Assembly (NCBI RefSeq): GCF_040954835.1
Contig: NC_090698.1
Location: 1,362,501 to 1,426,500 of the forward strand
Source of the DNA: Lepisosteus oculatus
Lineage: Eukaryota > Chordata > Actinopteri > Semionotiformes > Lepisosteidae
DNA: 64,000 nucleotides
Direction of reading: 5' to 3'
Shown in pieces: positions 42,781 to 55,800 of this stretch. Position numbers and translations under genes: made by a program. The notes beneath the pieces are model-generated. The model saw only the letters and a program-made list of their open reading frames with translations. It was not told the origin of the DNA and made no database searches. Positions within the stretch are counted from its first letter, which is position 1; the number at the start of each line of letters is the position of its first letter.

Positions 42781-42879
42781 GTCCCGGTCCATTCCAGCCG
42801 AGCCCTCAGCGACACCGCCAGACCCGTCACTGACTTAATCGTGAAAAGATTAAGATTAAGACTGTTTGTGACAGTGGAA

Positions 42880-42942
42880 GAAGTTCACGCGTAGGCTGCA
42901 CAGGAACAAGTAAAGGCTGATTCCTGCTGGAAAGAGATTGTA
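42880..42942 (-). repeat. Penelope-like terminal fragment
   Basis: GTTCACGCGTAGGCTGCACA, GGAACAAGTAAAGGCTGATT and CCTGCTGGAAAGAG match the minus-strand order of the family; it abuts the SINE3 tail microsatellite. Confidence 0.45.
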
Positions 42943-42946
42943 AGAG

Positions 42947-42996
<50 letters not shown>

Positions 42997-43290
42997 TGCT
43001 TACACTTATATAGCGCTTTTCTGGACACTCCACTCAAAGCACTTTACAGGTAATGGGGATCCCCTCCAACACCACCAGTGTGCAGCCCCACCTGGATGAT
43101 GTGACGGCAGCCATAGTGCGCCAGTACACTCCCCACACACCAGCTCTCAGTGGGGAGGAGAGCAGAGTGATGAAGCCAGTTCAGAGAGGGGGGTTATTAG
43201 GAGGACAAGATTGGTGAGGGCCAATGGGAAATTTGGCCAGGACGCCGGGGTTACACCCCTACTCTTTTCGAGAAACGCTCTGGGATTTTT
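42943..43290 (-). mobile_element. SINE3, 5'-truncated
   Basis: ATA repeat tail (42943-42995), then ATTGCTTACACTTATATAGC, the conserved tail and the core as far as AGAAACGCTCTGGGATTTTT. The 5S head is missing. Confidence 0.8.
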
Positions 43291-43299
43291 ATTTTTTAA

Positions 43300-46256
43300 T
43301 AAAATAAAGAGATGTATTTTGTAAGCGAAATAAACTCCCAGACGTGTGCCTGCATACACAATGCAGACTCCAATGAAGCAACTTCTTAGATCGAGTCGGC
43401 TTCAGTGGTGTGATGGAGGTGGGCTGGAATGCAAGCCCGCAGGTGTGGGGGTCACTGGACTGGGGGCAAGAGGCCCGGGGCTCGTGACTTGGCTGAAGCG
43501 CACGACCGAGCGACAAGGCTGCTCTCGCGGCCGGCTGGGCTGGGCGCTCATTTGCGTCCTACCGTGAAGAAGCACACGGCTCTGCACACGGTAACCTAGC
43601 AATGTTGGCCCAGAGCTGCTTCACGATTAATGACCTGGCGCTCGAGAGGCGCAGTAGGTGCGGAGCGCAGGGCCGCTGGAAAGCTCTTGGTCAGCGCGCC
43701 GACGCCCCCGGGAGAAATGTGCTCGAATGTCACAGCGACCTGTCCGCGGAGATGCCCAACTGCAACGATCACTACTCCCCTGCGCTCAACAGCATTTCTC
43801 ACCTTCGACCACTCTTCTACTGTGGCACGGGACCGTTCAGCCACGAGTGGAATAATCGCGAAGGAAAGGGCGACGTGTTGGAGACAGCTGCGCGCCCATG
43901 ATTACCCCGAAACAGTTTCATAAGACAAAACCCCCAACCCCCCCCCCCCCCTTTTTTGGAGCATTTAGAAATGCACTTTTACTCTTTTAAAAACGAGATA
44001 AGATCTTTGCCAGCTACATTAATCCGGCTACAGGGCTGCGGGGGGAATTTCGCTTCGCAAACATTGCCTCGAGCTTGAGGAGCGAGGACTTCTTCAAGAT
44101 GATGATAAACTGATCAGCATGATCAGTCAACGTCCCATTATATGATCTGCACTTGTGAACGAAATAGCAGTTGTTACAAGATAACGCATGAGTCAGTAGC
44201 ATTTCTGTGAAACCTATAAAACGATTGTTTCGTTTTGTGGATAAAACTTATTTGCCATTTTTAAGCTTAGTTTAAAACAAAGCTGATCCTGCCTTTCATA
44301 ATAAACTCTTAATCGTTCCCTTTCTTGCAATAGGCAATAAATGTGTTTCCTCCAGTACATGCAAATCTCACAGCAGAGGTAAGTTTCTGGATCCCCTGTG
44401 CTGTCATGCCCGCTTTCCCATTACAGCCGACTCATTTTCTTAAGTCAAGCTCGGAGTTTGCTCTGGCCGGGAGCCCAGTCGACGCCCGTTCGGTTACTCC
44501 CTCCGGGAAACCGAGCAAGACGCGATCTGCGCTTCCAGCCCGGCCCTCGCGGCGAGGCTCGGGACCCGCCCTGCTGGGATCCGAAACAAAGGACTTCTTT
44601 AATTAATCACATCCTTGTTGGCCCTGGATCCGGGATTGGGAGTCACGGCAGGAGCTGGGTGACTGCTGGCAGAGGATCATGAGATTCCCACCTGTCCCTT
44701 TACAGCCCTGTAAAACCGTGCCGTGCGCACCAGCGCTGGGCGAATTCAAATAAATACATTTATACAGGAGCAAGACTTCGTGCTATATACTGAAATGTTG
44801 TTGTTGTTTTTTTGCGCCATGTACAGAGCTCATATCAGGAACAGAAGAAGAATTACAAACGGGAATATGTCACTCGGCCGTCTAACCCGTTTTATAATTG
44901 AACTGAATGACAATATTGATGATTGATGAATACACAGACCCACAAAACCGCTGCAATTAAAGCACATTCCAAATGAGCGGTTTTTACAATTTAACGGGGG
45001 TACTTCCACGGTCGCAGGTGAAAGCCAGCTACCTCAGCGTGTCATCGGAACACCGACTCAACCAATAACTGGATATAACGAACAGGCGGCGACATTTGCG
45101 ATCTGTCACACAGGAAGTACAGAAATATATATTTTTATGATGTACTGCACATGTGCCAAACACAAAGCAAGAAGAGTCACATTCGAGAAAATTCTATATC
45201 AATGTTTTAAAACAACATATATAGAATTTCCTGACTAAAAAGTCCACAACCTTAAAGCCAAAGTTTTTCCTCAAATTCCACCTTGAAGACTCTCTAGGTG
45301 ACAGTTTGTTGTCTTTACAGATCTTAATCTGCAGAACCAATGAAGACTCATTTCATAGCCACAGACACACCTTCAGATGGCCTGCAGTGTTCCTGGAGAC
45401 CTCTGGGACTGTGTGTCATGGGCGGCGGACCGGCTGACCACACCTTTGACCTCTGGAAGGTCAGCGTTTCATTCGGGCTGAGGTCACGAGAGGTCTAAGA
45501 ACAGTCAGTGGCTTTGAGGAGCATAAACTGAAGAAGAGTGACTGGTCATTTATTGCATTAGTGCCATTACCTCTTTGGGCATGAGATTGGGATTTCAGTG
45601 CGCAGTGTCCATCTCCTTCAACAGCTTCAGGCTGGAGCCAGAGGACACTGATCTGATGGAGAATGTCGCTCCCCTCCAGTAAAAAGACCTGCTTCAGAAA
45701 GAGCTTTTCATGATGGTTCATACAGCTTCTTCGGGATGGCTGGATTAAGCAGAAAATCACTCTCAGCAAAAATCATTTGTCTTAGGCTACAGGCGGAACC
45801 TTCACTGGTCCATCTAAGCAAATAGGAGAGATTCATTCTCCAGTTCTGATTTACCTTTGCAGGTGAACCATCAATGCCAAATTGGGTGTGTTGGTGTGAT
45901 CAGGACTTGTATCAAAAGAGAATTCATCTAAAACCACAATTTCTCTCAATTCGTAACAGCACAGAATTCAGCACAGCAAAACCTACTACAGAGTTGCACA
46001 TCACAGAATCACACACAGCACTGAGTGTCTTCAGTCCTGGTTCCGGAGAAGTCACAATCCAATACACATTTTAGATCTCTTTGGCTCATCAATGGCTTGA
46101 GACTTTTGTGTGCAAGTCTAAGGCCTCTTCATCAGGTCTTAAGATAGTAATGATTTAAAAGGACCTCTTAGACCTACCGGATTGAGACCTTCAAGAACTG
46201 AATTTGTGGGCTCTGTGCTGATCCTCTAGGACTTTCTAGAGATAAGATCTAGAAAA
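43300..46256. other. Gene-poor stretch
   Basis: GC-rich patches at 43600-43900 and 44450-44560 carry overlapping short open frames without domains. 45230-46140 looks like unclassified repeat sequence. No gene recognised. Confidence 0.4.
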
Positions 46257-46527
46257 GATAAGATCATTTTATTGGCCCTATACAATTTGTTGTATTAGGA
46301 ATTTGTCTTTTCTCTTATCCCAACTTGCTCTCCATGAGACACACAGACAGGGAGAGAAGCTTGGTGTCAGAGCACAGGTTCAGCCATTTGTACGGCGCCC
46401 CTGGAGCAGCTGGAGTTAAGGGCCTTGCTCAGGGGCCCAGCGGAGTAGGATTCCTCTGCAGGATACGAACCGGCAACCTTCCGGCCACAGGTGCAGATCC
46501 AGAGCCACAGAGCCACCGCTCCGCCCC
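46257..46527 (-). mobile_element. tRNA-derived SINE
   Basis: Same family as 6603-6882, minus orientation. Head GGGGCGGAGCGGTGGCTCTG at 46527; B box GGTTCGTATCC; tail CCAATAAAATGATCTT. A short duplication AGATAAGATC sits at the tail side (46229-46257). Confidence 0.75.
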
Positions 46528-47189
46528 GAAAGTATCAGCTGACCCCGATGTGATTCTGACCTGGAGTCAGAGGCGCTAGCGTTGCGCCGCGAGGTTGACC
46601 TTTTAATCTCGCAGGAGTGCGCTTCGGAGTCGGACAGCTGAGACACGGTTAGCAGAACTATGAGTCCTTGTCTGCATCCTTCCAGCATTTGTCCAGTTCT
46701 GCATCAGACAAGGAAGCACAATGCATGATTTCCCCTTCACAATTGCTCGTTGGTCTTCCGAAAGTTCCCAGAGCTTTCTTCACCCCATCAAAGCCAGCTG
46801 AGAGCCAGCACGCCCCCCAACCAGGTGTCTACACGCGGCTCACCAGAGAGCAGAGACTCTCAAGCACAGCCGGAGAATCAGCTCTTCCCTCCAGCTGGCG
46901 TCACACACAGAGCAGCCTGTTCATGAAACCACAAGGCCAGAGGAGGCATGCCTGCTTCTTCAGCTATGTATCGTGCTTCGGGATCACAGGATAGGAGCTC
47001 TCCAGGACAGAGAGACGCAAAGATAATGAGGGTTGGATGAGAGATTATTTTTCTCACCAGGACTTACATTAAAAAATGAAATGCCTTTTAACTGCAGCAC
47101 ACCCGCCACAAGACCGGCCTGCTCTCGCAGGGCTAGAAGACAGTGTTGACATCATTCCCTGCTCTAGTAAACAAATGTAACCTATAACT

Positions 47190-47800
47190 AAGGGCAACCC
47201 AGAGCTTGAAGAAGGTGTTGAAGCAAAAGACTAAGGCGTCTGTGTTGACACAACATTCACTTCTTCTTAGACAGCGTGTAGTAGCAAAAAAAGTGGCAAA
47301 CAGAATGTTAGGTCATGTAGCTAAAAAGAGGAGAATTTAAATAAAAGAATCTTAATGGAAAATTAGTAAAGCATCATTATTATGTTCAGCTGTGGTAACC
47401 ATGACCTAAAAAGATATTGCTGCTCTGGAACAGGTCCACGTGAGAGCAACCAGTTTAATTTCCAGACCTAAAGGACTGTCTTATTCTGACTAGCTACAAG
47501 GAACTGAATATTTTTAGCCTTGAACTGAGAAGACTATGAGGGGACCTGAATCATTCAAAACCCCGCATGGTGTTAAGATCATTAGTGAAACACAAAGCAG
47601 AGGACATGAATAGGAACAAATGAGAAGCACATTTAAAACTGTGGAAAGGAGGTACTTCTGTGCAAAGGGCTGAGGAAGTGTGGAACAAATTTCCCAGCTA
47701 TGTTCTTGAAGCTGATAGCAGCATGTCTTTCAAGACATGGCTGAGTGTGATCCTCCAGTTGATAAGACAAATAAAACAACAGGAATTTGCTTCCTTAAGC
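47190..47800 (+). repeat. CR1-like LINE 3' relic
   Basis: Degraded coding sequence reads like GN-FLALN-EDYEGT, the counterpart of LFSLEKRRLRGDL. A stretch resembling VW-K-P-VLEADS-SFKTWL follows. Many stops, no intact frame. Confidence 0.45.
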
Positions 47801-50587
47801 TAAGCTTGACCTTTAACTTCCTTATGATCTTATCCTCACTCCACCACCGCTGGTAAATTGCAGTATAATGTATGTCCACAAGGTGTCAGTAAGTCTCAAA
47901 GTCCTGCCAGTCAAAATGAATCCCTTCTGCGGCACACAGATAATTTACAGAGCTGTATAGTCAATTCAGAACTGCATGCTGGTTAATACTTAACACTCCT
48001 TGGAAAGGATGAAACTCAACAGAAGCTCCTGGGTGTTTTTTGGACGAAACATTATCTCTGAAGCTGAATCATTTTTAAAAAGGCATTTTTCAAATACCTT
48101 GCGGTCAGCACTTTTGAAAGAAATTGAATTAATTTCTTCTCAAGCAATAGGGAGCAGAGAGAGTAGGGGCGAAGGTCTGTGTCATGATGGTTTGTTGTCC
48201 TTAATGGGGAGGAGGACAATTAGACCAGTATGTCCTGAAAACCGCCAGTGGCCTTGTGACCGGCTACAACTATCCTGAAGGACGACTTCGCCATCCAAAA
48301 GATAACTTTACTGCGAAAACGCACCTGTCTCAATTTTAAAAAGAGTAGCCAGGGATTTTGTTTGGGTATCTTTCTGCCTGTTCCTACACTGAGAGCACCC
48401 TGACAGCTGGACAGTGACGAGTCAGCCTGGCTGAGAATATAGCGACTTACAGTACAGAGCATAAGACGGGGCTGTGATGTGAAGGCAGGCAGCGGCCAGG
48501 GGCCGTGCAGAGTGGAGAAGAGAATTCATCAGCACAGCCCGGCGTCTTCGAGGAGCAAGGACACCTCGCACGTCCCCTGCGGGACCGGCGCAAGCATTTC
48601 GAAGCCACCGGTTCCAGGGCCTCTTCCTTCAAGTGCAGCCCTGACACGGGGCTCCCTGTGGGCGCGGCGATGCCCCGTACGAAGGCCTGCCAGTCTGAAA
48701 CGGGCACAGCCGTTTGCAAACGAGATCAGGGCCAGCCGTCAGGTCAGAGCTGCTCGGCTGCTGTTTCCTTCACCGCAGCACGAGGAGCTCCGGAGCGCAA
48801 GGAGTGCGAGAGAAGGAAAACACGCAGCAGGACTGCGAGAGCCCAGCTGAACTCCAGGAAAGCAGAGCTTGCTGTACAACTCGCCTGATCAGGCTGTGGA
48901 ACGTCTGAAAATGTTGGGATTTTAGGAAAGGAAGCACAAACACGTCCGATGGGCCTGTTATCCCACTGCAGCGCGGAGACAGCAGGCTGCACAGGTGCTC
49001 CCAGCCCCCGGTGCTCCTCCCGGGAGGACAGGAGTGGCTACAGAGGATTCCTCTCCAGAATCCTGCTCCTTGGGGCTGGGACTGTGGGGCCGACTCTGGG
49101 AGAGTACTTTTGTGTTTTTTGTGAAAATTATCATGAATACACGGGAAGAATCTTCTGACACTGGAACAACTGGTACACGCCCGTTGTTGTTTTTTTTTTA
49201 CAGTTTGTCGTCGATTGCTCTACAGAAACAGGAGATTACAGCTCGAGCCTCTCGTTTCCGAAGGCTGTTGCTTAGAAGAGCTAGGACCTCCTCCTTCTCC
49301 TCCTCCTGACAGACAGTTCCTTTAACTGCCAAGCTCCAGGCGCTCGGGACCGAACCAACAGCGGTGAAGACTGTCGAGCTGCTGTCCCAGCAGTCACCGG
49401 ACACAGCCGCTCCCCTTGTCCAAACACCAACCGGGAAGTCCACCAGGGTGTGGGAACAGCCCTTCTCTCAGAATCTCAACAGGCAGGAGTCAGAACCACC
49501 AAGAGGTAAAACACGTTCACTCATGGGCGCATCAAGCTGAGGATGCAGCTGACATTTCAGTTTCAGAATACTGTAGCAAGACCCCCCCACTCCCACCCCA
49601 GGACCCCCGGTCCTTTCACAAGCTGCGCTGGCAGGAACCCCCAAGCTAACCTTTCCAAGACAAACACAGAACAAAACTGGAATCAAGAAACTACAAACAT
49701 CGCAGGGAAGGCAGTCTCGGCAGGCTGTGCCGTGACTGTGCAGTTTCCTCACTCTGTGCCTTTACGGCCTTGAGTCATTGGCCGCGCGCCGGGTTCGACT
49801 GTCTAGGGCCGTTTCTCCTGCCTTCCTCTCCCTGACGTCTCGCCGTGCCGTTTGTTTGAGTTATCTCTCTGCCCTGACGATAACGCGGCTGTTTGTCACC
49901 GTCGGTGCCTGGCGTTGCCATGGCTGCCCGGGAGCAGAGGCCTTTCGGAGCGCGGGTGTGATGACTTACTCACGCTCGCCACGCAGGTGTGCGCAGGTGT
50001 GCGCAGGTGTGAGCAGACCCCACACCATGGCAGAGAACACCGTTAAAGCACACACACAGCTCTTCCTCGTAAAGTCAAGTGAGCCTGTAACTCCAAAACC
50101 TCTCCCAACAGGTCATGGACAGTACACAGAGTACAAGCATTAGAACTGCTACAGTGAATATGGAACAGCAAAGTCACACAGTATGTACACATTGTGTAGA
50201 GATGAGGATGTGTACAGCGTACAGTATGTGGGCTGTTCCTGCCCTATTGCAACACAGAGACAAGGTGCAGTATATGCTACTTCAGTACACGGAGGAAGCA
50301 GTGCCAGTGCACCTGACAGCAGGCGGAGGAGCCTTGCAGGCCCTGGGCTGAGCCGACTGCACAAGCGAGCCCATTCAGCTCAGGGTATTAAGCAGAAAAG
50401 CCACTCAGATCCTTCAAACCAGAGGATTGCGGCCAAGATTTTTGTTAACGGCATTACTGGCTTGAATAGCAAAGAGCTCCTGCTAATCCCACTGGATCTG
50501 GGCCCATTGTGAGGGCTCATGTGGCCGGGGGGGTGAGAGGACCCGTCCCGTCTGGGCGTGGCGCAGGGCGGCGGCGGCGGCGGGTAC
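47800..50587. other. No gene recognised
   Basis: Moderately GC-rich at 48450-49100 and 49780-50010, where short open frames overlap on both strands. A small tandem repeat of AGGTGTGCGC lies at 49986-50013. Nothing could be assigned. Confidence 0.35.
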
Positions 50588-50704
50588 CTCCCACTCCCGC
50601 GAGACAGAGCCACACAGCTGCGCGTCCTGCAGCCACAGGGCTGAAACCATCTCTCCGTTACCCCTGCCTGACAGGCTCTCCGCGTCGTACTGTTCCAGGT
50701 GCAC
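50588..50704 (-). CDS. Candidate coding exon, unidentified gene
   Basis: A 117-nt, 39-codon open segment on the minus strand bounded by an AG acceptor (GAGTGCAG) and a GT donor (GTACCC), both in phase 0. It reads VHLEQYDAESLSGRGNGEMV then SALWLQDAQLCGSVSREWE. Codon choice looks coding (CTG, GAC, CAG, GTG). I do not recognise the protein. A further exon-like segment at 52078-52209 on the same strand has a different phase, so the two need not belong together. Confidence 0.35.
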
Positions 50705-52077
50705 CTGCACTCAGGGCAGAAATCAGTTAATAATTCTATTCAAATGAGCAATACCGAACTGGAGAAGCTCCAATAGCAGCAGTCTTTGATGACCACATCA
50801 CTAGTAGCTGCTTTACCAATAACATCTCACCACTGTGCTATTTCCTCTGTCAAGAGTACATCTCCCTGTTGCTCTGGGTTTCGAGCGAAATGCCCTGTTT
50901 CCCCGCCAGCTGACGCAAGACGAACGCCTTTTTAGGGTATGGCAATCTCACCCTTCACGTCATAAATTACGGTTTCATTTCTCTTAATGGGAACTACTAA
51001 ATGACACATCTACAGCCCTGTCCCGCTCTGCATGACATCAGAAGACAAAGGTGAATCTGAGCGTGACTCCAGTGCAGTTTTCACATTCGGGCATGATCAG
51101 CGCTGGGACTGATTCTGAGTTCCTCTGGCCCAGAGGCAGAGATGTTCTCTGTGCTGCCGGACTGGGTTAACAGCAGCGGAGGCGTTGGACTTGCTGACCC
51201 TGAGACCAGCTGGGGGTGGAGGAAGAGCCACAGAACAGTTTGTTCAACCAGGTGAAGGCTGGCAGATAAAGCTTTGGGAGAGAGCAGTGGGGTCACAGGA
51301 GCACTGCGGGGAGGAGGGGGGAGGTTAATTAATTACCCATATTCACCTAAATGAAGAAGATGAGCGGGAAAGGGAAAACAAGAGCCAGCCAGCCCACACA
51401 CACAGAAGGTCCCGTCTCCCCAGTGCCCCTGGCACACCTGATCCCTGACCTCTGCCTGACCCCTGACCCTCCATCTGAACCTTGACCCTTGAATGTTGCC
51501 TATGCCCTTTGGGGGCTCTGCCATGTTACATGTGAGTCTCAAGCTCACACCACAGTTATAGACTGTATAAAGAGCATATAGTCTAGACAACAGCCTGTTC
51601 CTAAAAGCACCACTTCACTCGATGAGAAACAATGACAGATTTACTCTGGCTTTCATATGCTCAGATCTTTCCAGGACACAAACTGCATTCCAGAAGAACA
51701 GCTCCTTGAGTTCACACTGTTAGCAGCGACAAATTGCATTTTTTTCCAAAATACATTTTAAGAAGGGAGAAAAAAACAAAAAAACTGAGTCCTCAAGCTG
51801 AGGTGTAGGAGACTGCGCTGGAGACCTGATTTCTGTGCTTCATTTTTGTTTAATTGTTTAATGTTTAATTTTTATTAAATCTAGAGATTTAAAGAATAAG
51901 CTTCTTTAGTACTTCACAAAAACCCTACTCTTCATGACATAACCTAAACTACCTGGGTGCTGGAATGGGGTGTCCATTTCCAAGTCAGGCCTATAGCTGT
52001 TCAGTAACAGAGTGTCCTGTGCTACACCCCAAAATGGTGTGAATGTCCAGTGAGGCCCTCATCAGTTTCGTACTTAC

Positions 52078-52209
52078 ACTTTATCAAGGAATTGTTCAGG
52101 TTTAATTTTTGTATTGGAAAAGACAAAGATGACTCATTTTTACAGCTCAAGTTTTCACTGGCCACCTCAACAGAGAACCTGTACTTGGATCTGAATGTAA
52201 AAGCATTTC
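52078..52209 (-). CDS. Candidate coding exon, possibly extracellular domain
   Basis: A 132-nt segment on the minus strand between an acceptor (CACTGAAACAG) and a consensus GTAAGT donor, phase 1 to 1, as in many extracellular modules. It includes YRFSVEVASENLSCKNESS and ends NLNNSLIK, with three possible N-glycosylation sites. About 600 bp upstream on the same strand, an ATG at 52836 opens MATAGSVISLCVLGLGFYT, which looks like a signal peptide. No family recognised and the model is not closed, so confidence is low. Confidence 0.25.
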
Positions 52210-52849
52210 CTGTTTCAGTGACCAGAGCCATGAAAGATGCTACATATAACAAAGGCTGCTGGTGCTGGAGGGAGAGGTTACCTGCTATCACCAGGGGGGC
52301 AGGACAACCTTGTGGCCCTGAAGGTGGGTGTGTGTGGGTGTGTGATGTTCCTGTGTGGGTGGAAGAGGTCAAAGATGCTATGAGTGGGTGATTCTGTAAT
52401 CTGGCCTGTCTGTCTCCGAAAAATCCAGCCCTTAAACCTCTTATCTCTGGCACTGGTCTCCTTTGTGGGGAGGGTTAACCATTGTCCGGGCTGGTCAATG
52501 AAGGGTTACTGCTTTGCGAGGTAGCAGGGGGGTCTGTCTCCAGCAGGACACCTCTGCAGCACTCGCCCCTCTCTCCCTCTCCTGTCTGCTGCCTTATCTG
52601 CTCCTGTCCTTGGCTCCACACCTGTTCCAGCAAGCCGCCCAGAAGCTGTTCATTAACCAGCACTTCCTTCCATGCTCCAGTGTAAGAGCCGTCTGCACAG
52701 GCAGAAGCAGAGCAGTAAAAGGTGAGGCAGCCAGGTGGGTGTGGGGGAATCGGGGAGTGGGCTCTGCACCCTGCCAGCATGTGTAAAAACCAAGACCCAG
52801 AACACACAGAGAAATGACGGAGCCCGCGGTGGCCATGAGGACTTTTCCT

Positions 52850-55800
52850 TCAGCAAAAGTATCCTTGTGTTTACATGTGTAAAGGCGCTCGCAGGAACAG
52901 TGATTTTTATGTAAACAAACGCATCCCGTGCAGGAGCTGATCCTAGGGTCCTGCCACAGGGAGCCCCTCTGTATACGCTGCAGGGATTCCCACTTCTCTG
53001 TAGTTCAGCGGGAAAAAGCCTTATCCTGCACCAAGAAAATCCGCAGTTTCAAACAGGCTCCACCCGGGAGAAGGACATTCAGTCCCTTGCGCGTGAAAGA
53101 ACGTAGACAGTCCACACAGAAGGACACCCAGGGCCAGACTCGAACCCAGGACCCTGGAGGCCTGAGGCAGTGGCACTGTGTTTTGACTGCGTTTTGTTAC
53201 GTCACTTCATACAAACCAGTGAAACTGCTGAGATTGTGGGAAAAGATCTAAAACTAAAATAAAATGATTGAAATGCAGTTTGGGACAAATTGATTTAATG
53301 CCTCCAAAAATCCTGACCACCAACTAATGCATTTCAAAGCATGCCATAGAGCCCACTGGACACCTTACAAGGGAAATTGCAGAGGAATTGCACCAGACCC
53401 TAAATGCAAACTTTGTACCTGGCACCTTAATGCATATGTTTTGGTTGTGCACGGAGGTTAATCACTTTTGGGGTCACCTGATGTCTGACTTGTCCATAAT
53501 GATAGGAAGAAACATGCTGCTGGACCCAGTCACGTTACTACCTAATGAGGGCTGGTGATGAGACCCTGGAGACCTGGAACAACACTGCAATCGGAATAAA
53601 TGAAAGACAGGAACAGGTCTCATTGTAATGGGGACTGCAGAGGGGATAACCTGTTCAACCTGTCGCAATGTTTCTTGCACATCTTGTTATAATTCTGATG
53701 TTCCTCGCAAAAATCAATGAACATTTTATCTGAAAAAAAAACAGTACGTCCTCTTAAAATCTGCATCCGTGTTTGAGCATTGAAACGCTGGTTTGGTGGG
53801 GGGGGGCAGAGTGTCCTGGAATCCCTGGCGTTTCCATGGCGGCTCCAGACATTTATCAAGCACATTCCAGGTTTTTTAGCAGACCATCTCTCCAAGTAGA
53901 AAGCCCTCTTGCCTTTCAAGATCAGTGTAGATTAGTCACAAAAGGCAGGGAGCAGAGTGCGTGACTGCAAGAGCCCAGACTTACTCAGAAAAGCAGTTTG
54001 AGACTGTGTTGACAGTCAAAAGGCGATTTTTTAAAGCTGATTAATTCACTGATCAAGCAGTTGATTGACTGATTGATTGATTGTGAAACGGGGATGTGGT
54101 GCTACAGTACTTTCATTGCTTCATTCCCAGTAAAAAATTTAGGCAATTTTCCCTTCTAACTTTGGTCCTGAGGTCATCGTCGGACCTGTAACAGCACCTG
54201 ACCAATCATTAATAAGGCTGGTATGCGGTTCTTTTATCTGTTGGAAAAAATCCAGACAGAAATGGAGACAGAGGGTGAGAAGAGAAAAAAAGGCTCACTT
54301 TTATCAGCCCAGATCAGATTCTGTAAAGATATTCCAACAAGAACGGGCAGATTTTTTTAACCCTGTATGTTCCAGGCAGGCTTTGCATTTGCTGACTACA
54401 TAGAATGAAAGCAGATGTCCACTTTGTCATCTTGTCTTGCTTGCTGACGTTACCCTTTTAGCACACCCATCCAAACCTAAGTTAAGTTTGTAATTGTTCC
54501 TTCCTTGCTTAAAAAGAAAACGTCACAGTGAAGATGTTAAGAACCATATAAAACTGGAATTTAAAATTTCACTGGGGATCTTAGATCTCACTTCTTCTTT
54601 ACAATCTGACACTTAAAAAGCTATCAACCTGGTGAGCTGTTAAGGGTTTCTGATGCATGGATGTCAGTGTCTCCTAACAGATCTTAGTGTGGAACTACAG
54701 TACATCTCTGTATATAGGGGAGAGAGAGAGTGAAATAACTTTCTCTTAGTTTTACGTTTTGAATATGTAGTTGTTTTGCATTGGTTGTCAGTCAGGAGTG
54801 TCAATAAATGCTGGATAGGATTGATTTTTCCTGTAGGACTGCAGGATTTTTCAGTGTATTTATGAAGTCATGAGTGTAGAAAGACCAAGCTGATGATTTT
54901 CAGAAGTGGGTCCAGTTCATGGGCCCTCTTTGGCTGCAAGAAAACCGACAGGAACGAGCAGCAGTCAAAATGGCACAAGAGGTGTCCCCCTCAGAGAGAG
55001 AGAGGAAGGTCCAGCTCTCACCTGGGTCAGGTAATAAACTGCAGTCAGTCAGCATACCTGCTATGACACCGATGTAATGGCTTGTCATGTGTTTCAGTAA
55101 TTAAGGTGCTGTGATATCTGTCTGTGAGGAGTTTGCATGCTCTCTCTGCATTCACATGGGGTTCTGCTCGACAATTTGGTCTGCATGTATCTTCCAATGA
55201 CAGGCAGGTTATGGCTGATAAGATGCTCTGGACAGTCCTGGACTGGAGGTTGCAAGGTGCTTTTACACAGGGATTAGAGTGCGGTCCCCAGGGGGACCTG
55301 ACTGGCTACAGGACTGCGGAGCAACAGAACCCTGAGACCGTCTGGAGGGGCCAACGCTCTCCACTCATCTGCGGCCTTCCTGATTTCCTGACCTCTCCCA
55401 GCGTTGTCTGAGAGCATCGGGGTCTGGTCCCCTCCTCTCCTCTCGCACTGTGGGCAGCTCGGAGGAGCCTGAGCAAACTCCTCGAGCCACAGGAGAGGGA
55501 GATCCATCAGGAGGCGACTCTCCCAGCATTCCTGCAGGTCCGTTTTCACTCACTGTGTCAGGTCAGGAGGCAGATCAATCTGCACTGGAATTTCCTCTGG
55601 ACAAATAACACTGACAGGCCCTTTTCCAGGAGGAGCCTTTAAATACCACCCCCAGCTCACCCCTCCACTCCAGTTATTGATTATGGATTAGCTGTATGGC
55701 AAAAGACAGGCATCCCAAATTGGGGAAAAAAGCACAATTCATCAAAACTCCAACAGCAATAAACAAAACCAGCTACTGTCATGTAAGGTGCTGCTGCCTA

